A model generated the notes under the pieces. That model ran no database searches. It saw only the letters and a list, made by a program, of their open reading frames with translations, and had not been told where the DNA came from. A program made the translations under genes and the position numbers. 64,000 bases of DNA from Bradyrhizobium prioriisuperbiae (GTDB taxonomy: Bacteria > Pseudomonadota > Alphaproteobacteria > Rhizobiales > Xanthobacteraceae): assembly GCF_032397745.1 (NCBI RefSeq), contig NZ_CP135921.1, forward strand, positions 1,178,001 to 1,242,000, given 5' to 3'. Positions 18,316-28,298 of this stretch are shown one piece after another (position 1 is the stretch's first letter; every line of letters starts with the position of its first letter).

Positions 18316-18765
18316 CTACCTGATCGCCGCCAGCCCTTCGCGAGCCAGTTGATCGACACGCTCGTTCTCGGCGTGGCCGGCATGGCCCTTGACCCAGTGC
18401 CAGCGAACCTCGTGTTGTCGCAGCGCCCCGTCGAGCCGCTGCCACAGGTCGACATTCTTCACCGGCTTCTTGTCCGAGGTGCGCCAGCCGTTCTTCTTCC
18501 AGTTGAAGATCCAGCTGGTAATGCCCTGGCGCACATACTGACTGTCGGTGGTGAGATCGACCACCGCCGGTTTCTTCAGCGCTTCCAGCCCGGAAATCGC
18601 CGCCATCAATTCCATGCGGTTGTTGGTGGTGTCGCGCTCGCCGCCCTTCAGCTCCTTTTCGAGCTCGCCGAAACGCAGGATCACACCCCAGCCGCCCGGG
18701 CCTGGATTTCCCGAGCAGGCGCCGTCGGTATAGATCTGCACATGGGGCCGCGCCGTGTCGTTCAC
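18316..18765 (-). CDS. rnhA: Ribonuclease HI
   Basis: 149 aa endonuclease that cuts the RNA strand of RNA-DNA hybrids. The catalytic acids are visible in [11 protein letters not shown] (Asp), NNRMELMA (Glu), LTTDSQYV (Asp) and NERVDQLA (Asp), with the flexible-loop His in VKGHAGH and the basic-protrusion region [16 protein letters not shown]. The ATG overlaps the stop of thrB by 4 bases, so it is translated from the ispH-thrB-rnhA transcript. Confidence 0.96.
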   Translation of the reverse strand: MNDTARPHVQIYTDGACSGNPGPGGWGVILRFGELEKELKGGERDTTNNRMELMAAISGLEALKKPAVVDLTTDSQYVRQGITSWIFNWKKNGWRTSDKKPVKNVDLWQRLDGALRQHEVRWHWVKGHAGHAENERVDQLAREGLAAIR

Positions 18766-19739
18766 GCAACAAGCCCTTGTTCGACGCCGTAATCGCGGAT
18801 GCTCTTGACGCCCTGATGGAAACGCAGCTTGCGCAGATATTCCTGAGGATCCTTCGGCTTCACCAGCGCGCCAGGCGGCACATTCAGCCAGTCGACGAAC
18901 CGCGTCAGCAGGAAACGGATCGAGGCGCCGCGCGCCAGCAGCGGCAATGCTTCCTGCTCCTCGATCGACAGCGCGCGCACCCGGTTATAGGCATTCAGAA
19001 ACGCACGCGCCTTGGTGACATTGAACGAGTGATCGATCTCGAAACACCAGGCGTTGAGGCAGATCGCAACGTCATAGGCGAGGATATCGCTGCAGGCGAA
19101 ATAGAAGTCGATCAGACCTGATAGCTTGTCGCCCAGGAACAGCACGTTGTCGGGAAACAAGTCGGCATGGATCACACCGGTCGGCAGCGTACGCGGCCAG
19201 GCCTTTTCCAGATGGTCCAGCTCAGTGGCCAACAGATTGCGCGCGCCCGCCTGCAATTCCTCGGTCCGGCCCTCCACCGCGGCGAACAGCGGCCGCCAGC
19301 CGGCAACCGACAGCGCGTTGGCGCGGGTCATTTCGAAACCTGCACCGGCCAGATGCATGGTGGCGAGCGCGTCCCCGACGACCGTGCAATGCTGCACCGT
19401 CGGCCGGCGTGGCCACACTCCTTCGAGAAACTCAATGATCGCCGCCGGCCGGCCGGCCAGCGTGCCCAGCGCATCGCCGCTTCGTGTTGTCATCGGCTGC
19501 ATGCAGTGCAGGCCATGCGCAGCCAGGTGCGTCATCAGGTTGAGAAAGAACGGCAGGTCGCCGGCGGCGACGCGCTTTTCATACAGCGTGAGGATGTAGG
19601 TGCCGCGCGTGGTGTGCAGCAGGAAATTGGAATTTTCCACGCCCTCCGCAATGCCCTTGTAGGACAGAAGTTCGCCGATGTCGTAATGCGAAAGGAAGTC
19701 CGCGAGTTCCTCGGCGGACACATCCGTGTAGACCGCCAT
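18762..19739 (-). CDS. thrB: Homoserine kinase, choline-kinase-like (alphaproteobacterial ThrB)
   Basis: 325 aa. It phosphorylates homoserine for threonine synthesis. It belongs to the aminoglycoside-phosphotransferase/choline-kinase fold rather than the GHMP fold of E. coli Thr[22 protein letters not shown] at the N-lobe, the catalytic loop [14 protein letters not shown] and the metal site [19 protein letters not shown]. Middle gene of ispH-thrB-rnhA, 12 bases after ispH and overlapping rnhA. Confidence 0.94.
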   Translation of the reverse strand: MAVYTDVSAEELADFLSHYDIGELLSYKGIAEGVENSNFLLHTTRGTYILTLYEKRVAAGDLPFFLNLMTHLAAHGLHCMQPMTTRSGDALGTLAGRPAAIIEFLEGVWPRRPTVQHCTVVGDALATMHLAGAGFEMTRANALSVAGWRPLFAAVEGRTEELQAGARNLLATELDHLEKAWPRTLPTGVIHADLFPDNVLFLGDKLSGLIDFYFACSDILAYDVAICLNAWCFEIDHSFNVTKARAFLNAYNRVRALSIEEQEALPLLARGASIRFLLTRFVDWLNVPPGALVKPKDPQEYLRKLRFHQGVKSIRDYGVEQGLVA

Positions 19740-19751
19740 GTGAATTGCGCC

Positions 19752-20711
19752 CTACTCTGCCGCCGTGACTTGCCGCAGCGGACGCGGCAGCGGGAAGAAC
19801 TCGGTTTCTTCCGCGGCGGTCACCGTCTCCACGCTCAGCTCATAGTGCTCGGCGAAAGCGCCCATGATCTCCTCGACAATCACCTCCGGCGCGGACGCGC
19901 CTGCGGTGATGCCGAGCCGGGTGATGCCCTCGAACATGCTCCAGTCGAGTTCGGACGCACGCTGCACCAGCACGGCGCGCGGGCAGCCCTCACGCTCGGC
20001 GACTTCGCGCAACCGCTGCGAGTTCGACGAATTCGGCGAGCCGACCACGACCATGGCGTCGACCAGATGCGCGACCTTCTTGACCGCGAGCTGACGGTTG
20101 GTGGTGGCGTAGCAGATGTCTTCCTTGTGCGGACCGGCGACCTTGGGGAAGCGCTCCTTCAGGGCCCGGACGATCTCCTTGGTGTCGTCGATCGACAGCG
20201 TGGTCTGGGTGATATAGGCGAGCTTGGTTTCGTCCTTCGGCACGAAAGACGCGACATCGTCGACCGTCTCGATCAGCGACACGGCGCCGGCCGGCAACTG
20301 GCCCAGGGTTCCGACCACTTCCGGGTGACCGGCATGGCCGATCAGGATGATTTCACGTCCGCGCTTGAAATGGATCTCGGCCTCGCGATGAACCTTGGTC
20401 ACCAGCGGGCAGGTTGCGTCCAGCGAGAAGAAATTGCGCCGTTCCGCCTCGCTCGGGATCGCCTTCGGCACGCCATGGGCGGAAAACACCACCGGAGCGT
20501 CGGTTTGCGGGATTTCCTCGAGTTCCTCGACGAAAATCGCCCCCTTGGCCCGCAGGCTCTCCACCACATAGCGGTTATGGACGATCTCGTGGCGCACATA
20601 GACCGGCGCGCCGTAGAGCGACAGGGCCCGTTCCACCGTGTCGATGGCACGGACCACGCCGGCACAAAAGCCGCGAGGAGAACAAAGGTAGACCTTGAGC
20701 GTCGGTTTCAT
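19752..20711 (-). CDS. ispH: 4-hydroxy-3-methylbut-2-enyl diphosphate reductase
   Basis: 319 aa, last enzyme of the MEP isoprenoid pathway, making IPP and DMAPP from HMBPP. The three iron-sulfur cysteines are in [29 protein letters not shown] and [28 protein letters not shown] and the [14 protein letters not shown] end segment are typical. First gene of the minus-strand unit. Confidence 0.96.
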   Translation of the reverse strand: MKPTLKVYLCSPRGFCAGVVRAIDTVERALSLYGAPVYVRHEIVHNRYVVESLRAKGAIFVEELEEIPQTDAPVVFSAHGVPKAIPSEAERRNFFSLDATCPLVTKVHREAEIHFKRGREIILIGHAGHPEVVGTLGQLPAGAVSLIETVDDVASFVPKDETKLAYITQTTLSIDDTKEIVRALKERFPKVAGPHKEDICYATTNRQLAVKKVAHLVDAMVVVGSPNSSNSQRLREVAEREGCPRAVLVQRASELDWSMFEGITRLGITAGASAPEVIVEEIMGAFAEHYELSVETVTAAEETEFFPLPRPLRQVTAAE

Positions 20712-20940
20712 GGGCTGCAGCGGCTTTTTTACCAGGATTCGTGCTGAAATTGGCTACAAGGGAATTGGGCCGCTCTTGTGTCCATGTCAAGTGCGGTGGC
20801 CCGCTTAAGCGACATGCGAGGCCTTAAACCATTGCAATTTTACCCCTCGGCGGACTATATAAGCGCCAATTCCCGTCATCGCTGATGACCACTGGTTTCG
20901 CCCCCAAAAACAGCTGGGCGAAGCACAAAGGAGATTTGCC

Positions 20941-21636
20941 ATGAGCAACGCCCCGCTGATGCCGAAAGCAACCGCCGTGTGGCTCGTCGATAATACCGCT
21001 TTGTCGTTCGATCAGGTGGCTGATTTCTGCAAGATGCATCCGCTGGAAATCCGCGCCATCGCGGACGGCGACGCCGCCCAGGGCATCAAGGGCATGGACC
21101 CGATCTCGTCGGGACAATTGACCCGCGAGGAAATCGAAAAGGGCGAGAAGGACCAGAATTACCGCCTCAAGCTCGGCGAATCCAAGGTCCGCCTGCCGGA
21201 AGCCAAGAAGAAGAAGGGCCCGCGCTACACCCCGGTGTCGCGCCGCCATGAGCGCCCGAGCGCGATCCTGTGGCTGGTGCGCAGCCATCCCGAGTTGAAG
21301 GACGCGCAGATCATGCGCCTGGTCGGCACCACCAAGACCACGATCGCGAGCGTGCGCGACCGCACCCACTGGAATGCCTCGACCTTGACCCCGATGGACC
21401 CGGTGACGCTGGGCCTGTGTTCGCAGATCGACCTCGATTTCGAGGTGCAGCGCGCGGCCAAGGAAAAGCCCCAGGTCGAGCAGTATGGCGGCGCCACGCT
21501 GCTGCCCGCCTCCGAGACCACGCGCAAGGAAGCCGAGCAGGAGCAGGCCACCCGCAAGGACGACTTCGACGATGCGGCCGTGTTCGCCAAGCTCAAGACC
21601 ATCGGCGGCAACAAGAAGCAGGACGACGACGAATAA
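20941..21636 (+). CDS. DUF1013 / TrcR-like cell-cycle transcriptional regulator
   Basis: 231 aa. It starts MSNAPLMPKATAVWLVDNTA and contains LSFDQVADFCKMHPLEI, then YTPVSRRHERPSAILWLVRS, a helix-turn-helix-like region (DAQIMRLVGTTKTTIASVRD) and NPVDLGLCSQ-like residues, all as in the alphaproteobacterial DUF1013 family (Caulobacter TrcR). The last 40 residues are charged and probably disordered. AAAGGAG lies 8 bases upstream. A terminator follows directly. Confidence 0.88.
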   Translation: MSNAPLMPKATAVWLVDNTALSFDQVADFCKMHPLEIRAIADGDAAQGIKGMDPISSGQLTREEIEKGEKDQNYRLKLGESKVRLPEAKKKKGPRYTPVSRRHERPSAILWLVRSHPELKDAQIMRLVGTTKTTIASVRDRTHWNASTLTPMDPVTLGLCSQIDLDFEVQRAAKEKPQVEQYGGATLLPASETTRKEAEQEQATRKDDFDDAAVFAKLKTIGGNKKQDDDE

Positions 21637-21664
21637 GACGTCGCCCGGCTGGACGATCAGTTAC

Positions 21665-21699
21665 AAAAAAACGCGGCGAGTCTTCTCGCCGCGTTTTTT
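21665..21699. terminator. Rho-independent terminator after the DUF1013 gene
   Basis: AAAAAA-ACGCGGCGAG-TCTT-CTCGCCGCGT-TTTTT: perfect ten-base stem with A and T runs on both sides. Confidence 0.92.
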
Positions 21700-21711
21700 C
21701 TATTCCTGGAT

Positions 21712-21790
21712 GTAGCCCGGATGAGCGAAGCGACATCCGGGTCAAGCGTCAGAGATTTTTCCCGGATATCGCTTCGCTCATCCGGGCTAC
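21712..21790. repeat. Long palindromic repeat (GTAGCCCGGATGAGCG type)
   Basis: Left arm 21712-21741 and right arm 21761-21790 pair over 30 bases with one mismatch, around a 19-base loop. It sits between the terminator of the TrcR-like gene and the convergent metQ-like gene. This type of repeat occurs in many copies in Bradyrhizobium-group genomes (recalled, not searched). Confidence 0.85.
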
Positions 21791-21806
21791 GATGTTCGGA
21801 TCCGCC

Positions 21807-22616
21807 TCACCAAGCCGGCAGCACCGCGCCCTTGAACTTGGTCAGGATGAACTCCTTGATCTCGGGCGTCTGGTAGCTTTCCACCAGCGTCTTGACCCAG
21901 GGCTTGTCCTTGTCGGCGGCGCGCACCGCGATCAGGTTGGCGTAAGGTCCCTTCGGGTCCTCGCGCAGGATCGCGTCCTTCACCGGATCAAGGCCTGCCT
22001 GGGTGGCGTAGTTGGTGTTGACGGCCGCCGCATCGACGTCATCGAGGGTGCGCGGGGTCTGCGCGGCATCGATCTCGGTGATCTTCAGTTTTTTCGGATT
22101 GTCGACGATGTCGGCGACGCTCGGCTTGAAGCCGACGCCATCCCTGAGCTTGAGCACACCCTTGTCCTGCAGCAGCAGCAGAACGCGGCCGCCATTGGTC
22201 GGATCGTTGGGGATCGACAGCGACGCGCCCTGCGGCACTGAATCCCAGCTCTTGTGCTTCTTGGAATAGATGCCGATCGGGAAGTTCACCGTGTAGCCAA
22301 CCGGCTCGATCTTGTAGCCGCGGTCGACCTTCTGGTTGTCCAGATACGGCTTGTGCTGGAATGAATTGGCCTGCAGGTCGCCGGCGTTGAGCGCCTCGTT
22401 CGGCACCACATAGTCGGAGAATTCCACGATCTGGATATCGAGCCCCTTCTGCGCGGCAATCGGCTTCACAGCCTCGAGAATCTGCGCATGCGGACCCGGC
22501 GTGACGCCGACCTTGATAGCCACACGATCCTGGGCCGTTGCAGCACCGACAACACCGAGCGCGAGAGCCGCGCCGGCCAGCATCTGAAAAATTCTACGGT
22601 TCATCATCATCCTCAT
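21807..22616 (-). CDS. MetQ/NlpA-type ABC transporter substrate-binding protein (copy 2)
   Basis: 269 aa exported binding protein; signal peptide at residues 5-28 ending near ATAQD. Shows the NlpA-family motifs KVGVTPGPHAQILEAVKP, FSDYVVPNEALNAGDLQANS, FQHKPYLDNQ and ISIPNDPTNGGRVLLLLQ. It is the last gene of the metN-metI-metQ-metQ run and is clearly paralogous to the gene just before it. No lipobox is seen; it is probably a free periplasmic protein. Ligand may be methionine or a related sulfur compound. Confidence 0.9.
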   Translation of the reverse strand: MRMMMNRRIFQMLAGAALALGVVGAATAQDRVAIKVGVTPGPHAQILEAVKPIAAQKGLDIQIVEFSDYVVPNEALNAGDLQANSFQHKPYLDNQKVDRGYKIEPVGYTVNFPIGIYSKKHKSWDSVPQGASLSIPNDPTNGGRVLLLLQDKGVLKLRDGVGFKPSVADIVDNPKKLKITEIDAAQTPRTLDDVDAAAVNTNYATQAGLDPVKDAILREDPKGPYANLIAVRAADKDKPWVKTLVESYQTPEIKEFILTKFKGAVLPAW

Positions 22617-22637
22617 TATGTATGGAAGCCTGCGCGC

Positions 22638-23414
22638 TCACCAGGTCGCGATATAAGTGCCCTTGAAACGGGTCTCGAGAAACTGCCGGACCGGCTCCGA
22701 ATGATACGCCGAAATCAGCTGCTTCACCCAGGGCTTGTCCTTGTCTTCCTCGCGGACCGCCAGAATATTGACCCAGGGGCCTTCCGCGCTTTCGCGGGCG
22801 ATCGCATCTTTCGCCGGATTGAGGCCGGCCTGCACCGCGTAATTGTTGTTGATCGAGACGAGATCGACATCCTGCAGCGAGCGCGGCAGCTGCGCCGCGT
22901 CAAGCTCAACAAATCGGAGCTTTTTCGGATTGTCGACGATGTCGGCGATGGTCGCGGTGACGCCCGAGCCATCGCGCAGCTTGATGGCGCCATGCTGCGC
23001 CAGGATCAAAAGCCCGCGCGCGCCGTTGGACGGATCGTTGGCGATCGCCACGCGGGCGCCCTCAGGCAGCTCGGCCAGCGACTTGTATTTTTGCGAATAG
23101 ACCCCCTGCGGCGACGCAATGGTGTTGGCGACCTTGACGATCTTCCAACCGGTTTTAGACAACTGGTTCAGCAGATAAGGTTCGTGCTGGAACGAGTTCG
23201 CCTCGAGATCCTTCTGCGCCAGCGCCTGGTTGGGCACCACATAGTCGGTGAACTCGATCACCTTGATGTCGAGACCGCGTTCGGCGGCAACCTTACGCAC
23301 CACATCGAGCACTTCGGCATGGGGTCCTGCGGTGACGCCCACCCGGATGGTTTCGGCTTGCGCTGGCGCGGCCAGCGCGGCAACGGCAACGAGAATGGCA
23401 GCAACGAAACGCAT
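22638..23414 (-). CDS. MetQ/NlpA-type ABC transporter substrate-binding protein (copy 1)
   Basis: 258 aa, signal peptide at residues 1-20 (cleavage near AQAET). Motifs match those of the neighbouring copy in the same places (VGVTAGPHAEVLDVVRKVA, FTDYVVPNQALAQKDLEANS, FQHEPYLLNQ, VAIANDPSNGARGLLILA). It lies 21 bases after the permease gene and 21 bases before the second copy. The two differ enough to have different affinities. Confidence 0.9.
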   Translation of the reverse strand: MRFVAAILVAVAALAAPAQAETIRVGVTAGPHAEVLDVVRKVAAERGLDIKVIEFTDYVVPNQALAQKDLEANSFQHEPYLLNQLSKTGWKIVKVANTIASPQGVYSQKYKSLAELPEGARVAIANDPSNGARGLLILAQHGAIKLRDGSGVTATIADIVDNPKKLRFVELDAAQLPRSLQDVDLVSINNNYAVQAGLNPAKDAIARESAEGPWVNILAVREEDKDKPWVKQLISAYHSEPVRQFLETRFKGTYIATW

Positions 23415-23435
23415 GAATTGATCCCCAGATCCCGA

Positions 23436-24107
23436 TCAGGAACGACGCGAGCGCTTGTCCAGGCGCCGCGCGACGGTGTCGCCGAGCGTCTGCACGCCCT
23501 GCACCAGCGCGATCAGCACCAATACGACGGTCAGCATCACATCCGGCATGAAACGCTGATAGCCGTAACGAATACCGAGGTCGCCGAGACCGCCGCCGCC
23601 AACCGCACCGACCATGGCTGAATAACCGAGAAGACTGACCGCCGTCAGCGTCAGAGCCAGAGTCACCGCCGGCAGTGCTTCCGGCAGCAGCACCTTGCGC
23701 ACGATCTGCAACGGCGTGGCCCCGAAGGCGCGCGCCGCCTCGATCAGGCCCTGATCGACCTCGCGGATCGCGGCTTCGACCACCCGGGCGATGAAGGGAA
23801 TGGCGGCGATGGTCAGCGGCACCGTGGCCGCCGCGGTACCGATCGACGTGCCCGCGATCAGCCGCGTCAGCGGCACGATCGCCACGACCAGGATGATGAA
23901 GGGCGTCGAACGGGTGGCGTTGACGATCAGCCCGACGACCCGGTTGACCCCAGGGACCGGAAATAGCTCGCCCGCCCGGCTGGTGGCGAGAAAGATCCCG
24001 AGCGGCAGGCCGATCAATGTGCCGAACAGGCCAGCCAGCCCGACCATAGTCAGGGTGTCGAGGGTCGACCAGGCGATCATGCGAATGAGTTCAGGCGACA
24101 TAGCCAA
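23436..24107 (-). CDS. metI: Methionine-type ABC transporter permease, MetI-like
   Basis: 223 aa inner-membrane permease with five or six helices. The docking loop reads [24 protein letters not shown] near residues 135-158 and the N-terminal [23 protein letters not shown] and [16 protein letters not shown] segments are MetI-like. Its start overlaps the end of metN by 17 bases, so expression is coupled. Confidence 0.9.
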   Translation of the reverse strand: MAMSPELIRMIAWSTLDTLTMVGLAGLFGTLIGLPLGIFLATSRAGELFPVPGVNRVVGLIVNATRSTPFIILVVAIVPLTRLIAGTSIGTAAATVPLTIAAIPFIARVVEAAIREVDQGLIEAARAFGATPLQIVRKVLLPEALPAVTLALTLTAVSLLGYSAMVGAVGGGGLGDLGIRYGYQRFMPDVMLTVVLVLIALVQGVQTLGDTVARRLDKRSRRS

Positions 24108-25197
24108 GGTGCTCCACGGTGTTTCCGCTGCTTTCGAGCTGCGCGGTAATCCTGGCTGTCAGGTCGGACGATGCGGGGACCGAGACGATCAGCGTGCCGA
24201 ACGGATGGCCGGCAATCATCTCGACCTGCCCGGAGATGATATTGACGTCGATATCGAAGGCGCGGGCGATCTGCGACAGCAGCGGCTGCGCTGCCTCGCT
24301 GCCCCGGAAAGAAACATGCAGCACCGCCTGGCCGCCTGGGGGCGGCGCGGCCACGAGCTTGGCCAGCAGCCAGTCCGGCGCGCGGCTGCCGGTGACCGAA
24401 CTGACGAAGCGTTTGGTCACCTCGTGTCGAGGCGAGGCGAACACCTCATAGGTCGTGCCCTCTTCCACGATCCGGCCATGCTCCAGCACGGCGACGCGAT
24501 CGGCCAGCGCCTTCACCACCACCATCTCGTGGGTGATGAACAGGATGGTCAGGCGCAGGTCCTTGTTGATCTGCTTCAGCAGCGCGAGAATCTGATCGGT
24601 GGTTTCCGGATCGAGCGCAGAGGTCGCTTCATCCGACAACAGCACCTTGGGGCTGGTGGCCAGCGCGCGGGCAATGCCGACCCGCTGTTTCTGTCCGCCG
24701 GACAATTCGGCGGGATAGCGATCGCGCTTGTCGGCAAGGCCGACCATGTCGAGCAGCGGCAGCACCGTGGCGGCGATCTTGTTTTTGGCGACGCCGGCGA
24801 TCTCGAGCGGCAGCGCGATGTTCTCGAACGCCGTCCGCGACGACAGCAAGTTGAAATGCTGGAAGATCATGCCGATGGAGCGGCGCGCCTGCCGCAAGCC
24901 GCGCTCGTCGAGTGCGGTGATCTCGGTGCCGTCGACCACGACGCGTCCCGTGGTCGGGCGCTCGAGGCCGTTGATCAGCCGGATCAGCGACGATTTGCCG
25001 GCACCGCTGCGGCCGATCACACCGACGATCGCGCCATCCGGCACGGTCAGATTGATGTCCTGCAGCGCCTCGACGGCGGCATTGCCTTTTCGCGCCGGAT
25101 AGGTTTTGCCGACACGCTCGATCGTGATGCCCGATCGTGTCTGAAGCGGCGGAGACTCCACAGGCACTCCCGCGAGCTGGGACCAAGGTGCATTCAT
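24091..25197 (-). CDS. metN: Methionine-type ABC transporter ATP-binding protein, MetN-like
   Basis: 368 aa. Walker [10 protein letters not shown], signature LSGGQKQR, Walker [16 protein letters not shown] and H-loop FITHEM are intact. The C-terminal 80 residues are the NIL (methionine-sensing) domain of MetN ([30 protein letters not shown]). The start at 25197 (MNAPWSQ) is chosen over 25245. First gene of the minus-strand importer operon. Confidence 0.92.
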   Translation of the reverse strand: MNAPWSQLAGVPVESPPLQTRSGITIERVGKTYPARKGNAAVEALQDINLTVPDGAIVGVIGRSGAGKSSLIRLINGLERPTTGRVVVDGTEITALDERGLRQARRSIGMIFQHFNLLSSRTAFENIALPLEIAGVAKNKIAATVLPLLDMVGLADKRDRYPAELSGGQKQRVGIARALATSPKVLLSDEATSALDPETTDQILALLKQINKDLRLTILFITHEMVVVKALADRVAVLEHGRIVEEGTTYEVFASPRHEVTKRFVSSVTGSRAPDWLLAKLVAAPPPGGQAVLHVSFRGSEAAQPLLSQIARAFDIDVNIISGQVEMIAGHPFGTLIVSVPASSDLTARITAQLESSGNTVEHLGYVA

Positions 25198-25632
25198 CGT
25201 AGACCGGTTTTCGTTGAGGTGAAGCCGAACGTTGCAGAAACGCAACGCTCATTCGCTTAGCCAGAAACCAGCCTTGCCGCAATGCACCACAACCACAAAG
25301 CAATACATTGGCCCAACGGGCCGCAGGATCGGAAGAATCTTTCAGATGCGCCGGGTGACGCGATCATCACGTCCTACAAGGTAAAATCCGACCGAAAGAT
25401 CGCGGCCATTGCCACCGCTGGGATTGAATTTGTTTCGCGAACACGGCCGCGCGCAGAAGGAAACCCGCCCTGCAAGCGGGAACTATGGAAACTCATTATC
25501 CGCTGGATTTCCTAAAATCACCGCGTGGCCCGCTGAATGGTTTTTGGTCGTGACATCTCACCGTGTAGATCGTCATCCGACCAAGTTACGGGGCCCGTTA
25601 CACCAGCCCGACATGCCGAGGGATATCGGACG
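25198..25632. other. Intergenic region between divergent metN and sulfonate-binding-protein genes
   Basis: 435 bases without a convincing gene. A short hairpin CGTTGC-AGAAAC-GCAACG lies at 25230-25247, about 33 bases upstream of metN, and could be an operator or leader hairpin. I looked for a SAM-type leader but could not recognise one. Confidence 0.5.
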
Positions 25633-26607
25633 ATGAAGCGACAGATCCATTTCTATGCGGCGGCGCTGCTTTTGACCGCGATGGCCCTGCTGACGGCCGC
25701 GCCGTCATTCGCGCAGGACAAGGCCTCGGATCAGATCCGCATTGGATTGCAGAAATCCTCGACCCTGATCGCCGTGCTGCGCGCCAACGGCGAACTCGAG
25801 AAGGCGCTGGCGCCGCTCGGGGTCAAGGTGACGTGGCATGAGTTTTCCAGCGGCCTGCCGCTGCTGGAATCGCTCGGCGTCGGCAATCTGGATTTTGGCG
25901 CCGACGTCGCCGACACCGTTCCGATCTTTGCGCAGGCGGCCGGATCGAAATTGGCCTATGTCGCCGAAGAGAGCGCTTCCCCCGCGGCGCAGGCCATCGT
26001 GGTCTCCAGCGAGTCATCGATCAAGACGCTGGCGGATTTGAAAGGCAAGAAGATCGCCGTCACCAAGGGCGCCGGCAGCCACTATCTGTTGCTGGCCGCG
26101 CTCAGCAAAGCCGGACTTAATTTCAAGGACATCTCCCCAGCCTATCTCGCGCCTGCCGATGGCCGCGCCGCGTTCGTCAGCAACAATGTCGACGCCTGGG
26201 TGGCGTGGGATCCGTTCCTGACCAGCACACAGCGGCAATCCGGCGCCCGGACGCTGGCGGACGGCAGCGTCGGCCTTGCGAGCTACAAGCGCTACTATTT
26301 GGCCTCGGAAACGTTCGCGGACCGACGCGGCGACGTGCTGAACATCGTGGTCGAGAAACTGCGCGAAATCGGCAAATGGGTGAAGGCCCATCCGAAGGAT
26401 GCGGCGACGCTTCTGGCCGGCCTCTGGGGCATCGATGCGGCCACCGTCGAGGAGGCCAACAGCCATCGCAGCTATGGCGTCGGCACGGTGACGTCCGCCG
26501 GCCTCTCGGAACAGCAGAAGATCGCCGATGCTTTCTTTGGCGAGAACCTGATCCCCAAAAAGCTCGACACCACCGCCGTCAGGATCTGGACGCCCAAAGC
26601 GCCCTGA
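25633..26607 (+). CDS. Aliphatic-sulfonate-type ABC transporter substrate-binding protein (SsuA-like), orphan
   Basis: 324 aa periplasmic protein with signal peptide residues 5-28 (cleavage near SFAQD). The motifs IRIGLQKSSTLIAVLRANG, WHEFSSGLPLLESLGVGNLD, FGADVADTVPIFAQAAG and KIAVTKGAGSHYLLLAAL fit the SsuA/TauA family. No matching permease or ATPase gene is beside it. The ATG at 25633 is used because it gives the signal peptide; a longer frame to 25537 does not. Confidence 0.88.
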   Translation: MKRQIHFYAAALLLTAMALLTAAPSFAQDKASDQIRIGLQKSSTLIAVLRANGELEKALAPLGVKVTWHEFSSGLPLLESLGVGNLDFGADVADTVPIFAQAAGSKLAYVAEESASPAAQAIVVSSESSIKTLADLKGKKIAVTKGAGSHYLLLAALSKAGLNFKDISPAYLAPADGRAAFVSNNVDAWVAWDPFLTSTQRQSGARTLADGSVGLASYKRYYLASETFADRRGDVLNIVVEKLREIGKWVKAHPKDAATLLAGLWGIDAATVEEANSHRSYGVGTVTSAGLSEQQKIADAFFGENLIPKKLDTTAVRIWTPKAP

Positions 26608-26635
26608 AATACTTTGTCGTCCCGGTGATATCGAT

Positions 26636-28066
26636 ATGAATCTGCACCATCGCCCGAGCGGACATCCCACCGTCGCGATCGTGGGCGGCGGCGTCTCCGG
26701 CGCCGCGGTCGCGCTGTTTCTCAACACGTTCGCGCCCGATACGGCCGAGATCGTCATCATCGAGCCCCGCGACACGATCGGGCGAGGGTTGGCCTACAGC
26801 ACCAGCGATCCGGTGCACCGGATCAACGTTCCTGCCGCGCGGATGGTGCTCTATGCCGACGATCCCGGTCATTTCGACCGCTGGTTCACGGCCTCGGAGC
26901 TGGTGCGATCCGATCCGCACGCCGGCCTGCCGGACGGGCGGCAGTTTCCATCGCGTGATGCGTTCGGCCGTTACATCGGCGAACAGGTAGCCCTCATCGA
27001 GACCCTGTCGCATGTGCGCGGCAAGGTCGCCGACATCGTTCGCGTGGCCGATCGCTATCGCCTCACTTGCGATGACGGCCGTTGCATCGATGCCGATATC
27101 GTGGTGCTGGCGATTTGCCATCCGGCGCCAACCATTCCCTCCTCGCTTCGGGCGCTCGCAGGCAGCGACGTCATCGTCACCAATCCCTGGCAGGCGCGCG
27201 CCTTGGAGGCGATCGACGCCGACGCACGCGCTCTGATTGTCGGCACCGGGCTGACCATGGCCGATATCGTCGCCACGCTGGACCGGCAAGGTCATCGCGG
27301 CACGATCACCGCGATCTCGCGGCGCGGCCAGCGCGCGCAAACACACGCCACGACTCCCCAAGACCCGTATGGCGACTTCCTGAACCCGCCTCCGTCAACG
27401 GCAACGGCGTTGCTGCGCGAGATCCGGCGCACGCTTGCGCAGGCCGCAACCGAAGGCCTCTCCTGGCATGCCGTGCTCGACCAGGTCCGCCTGCAGGGCA
27501 GCAGCATCTGGCAGGCGCTGCCCGTCACTGAGCGCCAACGCCTGCTGCACCATCTGCGGCCGTTCTGGGATACGCACCGGTTTCGTCTCGCGCCGCAGGT
27601 TCATGCGGTGCTGGAGCGACTGCGCGAAAACGGTCAGCTGGCACTGCGCGCGGCCGCGATTCAATCCGCCGCACGTGGCGACGATGGCCTGCGGGTGACG
27701 CTGCGCGATCGGCGCACGCACGAGACCAATACACTCACGGTCGACCGGATCATTCTCGCGACCGGCCCAGCGCATGGCAGCCTGTTTCACGACGATCCAT
27801 TGCTGCACAATCTGCAGCAGAACGGCCTCGCTTCTCCTGACGTCTATGGCCTCGGCATCGCCGTCGATCACGGCAGCCGCGTGCTGAGTGCGAACGGACA
27901 AGCGCAACATCAGCTGTTCGTGGCCGGCCCCTTGGCGCGCGGCACGTTCGGAGAACTGATGGGCGTGCCTGATGTCGCACGACAGGCCGAGCGCGTTGCC
28001 ACGGCGATCGCATCACTGCCCGGGCTGAACAACCGACCGGAGATCGGCGCGCGCACCGCTGAATGA
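26636..28066 (+). CDS. FAD/NAD(P)-binding protein (NAD_binding_9 type)
   Basis: 476 aa cytoplasmic flavoprotein. The FAD site VAIVGGGVSGAAVALFL is at residues 13-29; the motif GRGLAYSTSDPVHRINVPA and DRWF region after it define the YdhS/NAD_binding_9 family. A second dinucleotide site ALIVGTGLTMADIVATL is near residue 200, and the end has IILATGPAHG. The reaction is unknown. It lies 28 bases after the SsuA-like gene on the same strand, so a role in sulfur-compound use is possible but not shown. Confidence 0.84.
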   Translation: MNLHHRPSGHPTVAIVGGGVSGAAVALFLNTFAPDTAEIVIIEPRDTIGRGLAYSTSDPVHRINVPAARMVLYADDPGHFDRWFTASELVRSDPHAGLPDGRQFPSRDAFGRYIGEQVALIETLSHVRGKVADIVRVADRYRLTCDDGRCIDADIVVLAICHPAPTIPSSLRALAGSDVIVTNPWQARALEAIDADARALIVGTGLTMADIVATLDRQGHRGTITAISRRGQRAQTHATTPQDPYGDFLNPPPSTATALLREIRRTLAQAATEGLSWHAVLDQVRLQGSSIWQALPVTERQRLLHHLRPFWDTHRFRLAPQVHAVLERLRENGQLALRAAAIQSAARGDDGLRVTLRDRRTHETNTLTVDRIILATGPAHGSLFHDDPLLHNLQQNGLASPDVYGLGIAVDHGSRVLSANGQAQHQLFVAGPLARGTFGELMGVPDVARQAERVATAIASLPGLNNRPEIGARTAE

Positions 28067-28298
28067 TGGAACCGTCACATCAGCAAATCAGGCAAAATAG
28101 CGGCAAAACACGGCCGATTCGCCCACCCTTGTAATCTCGGTGACCCTCGTGTATATAGTCCGGATTCGAGTTGTAGCTCTGGCTTGTTGAGCGCGCCCTT
28201 GTGGCTCCTTTCCCCAAGACATCGCTGAAGATCGGATCGTACCTGCACGGTGGTCGTGCGGGCAGCATTTGCGCATTAGCGCGTTTTGGAGAAGATAA
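28067..28298. promoter_or_regulatory. Long untranslated leader region of the cold-shock gene
   Basis: No gene is seen in the 232 bases before the cold-shock gene. Long structured leaders are known for cspA-family mRNAs, where they control stability and translation with temperature. GGAGAAG lies 5-11 bases before the ATG. Inference from position only. Confidence 0.45.

Noticed and set aside
25198..25300. SAM riboswitch before metN
   Set aside because: Only a single six-base-stem hairpin was found; conserved SAM-I or SAM-II core sequences could not be recognised by eye. A covariance-model search would settle it.
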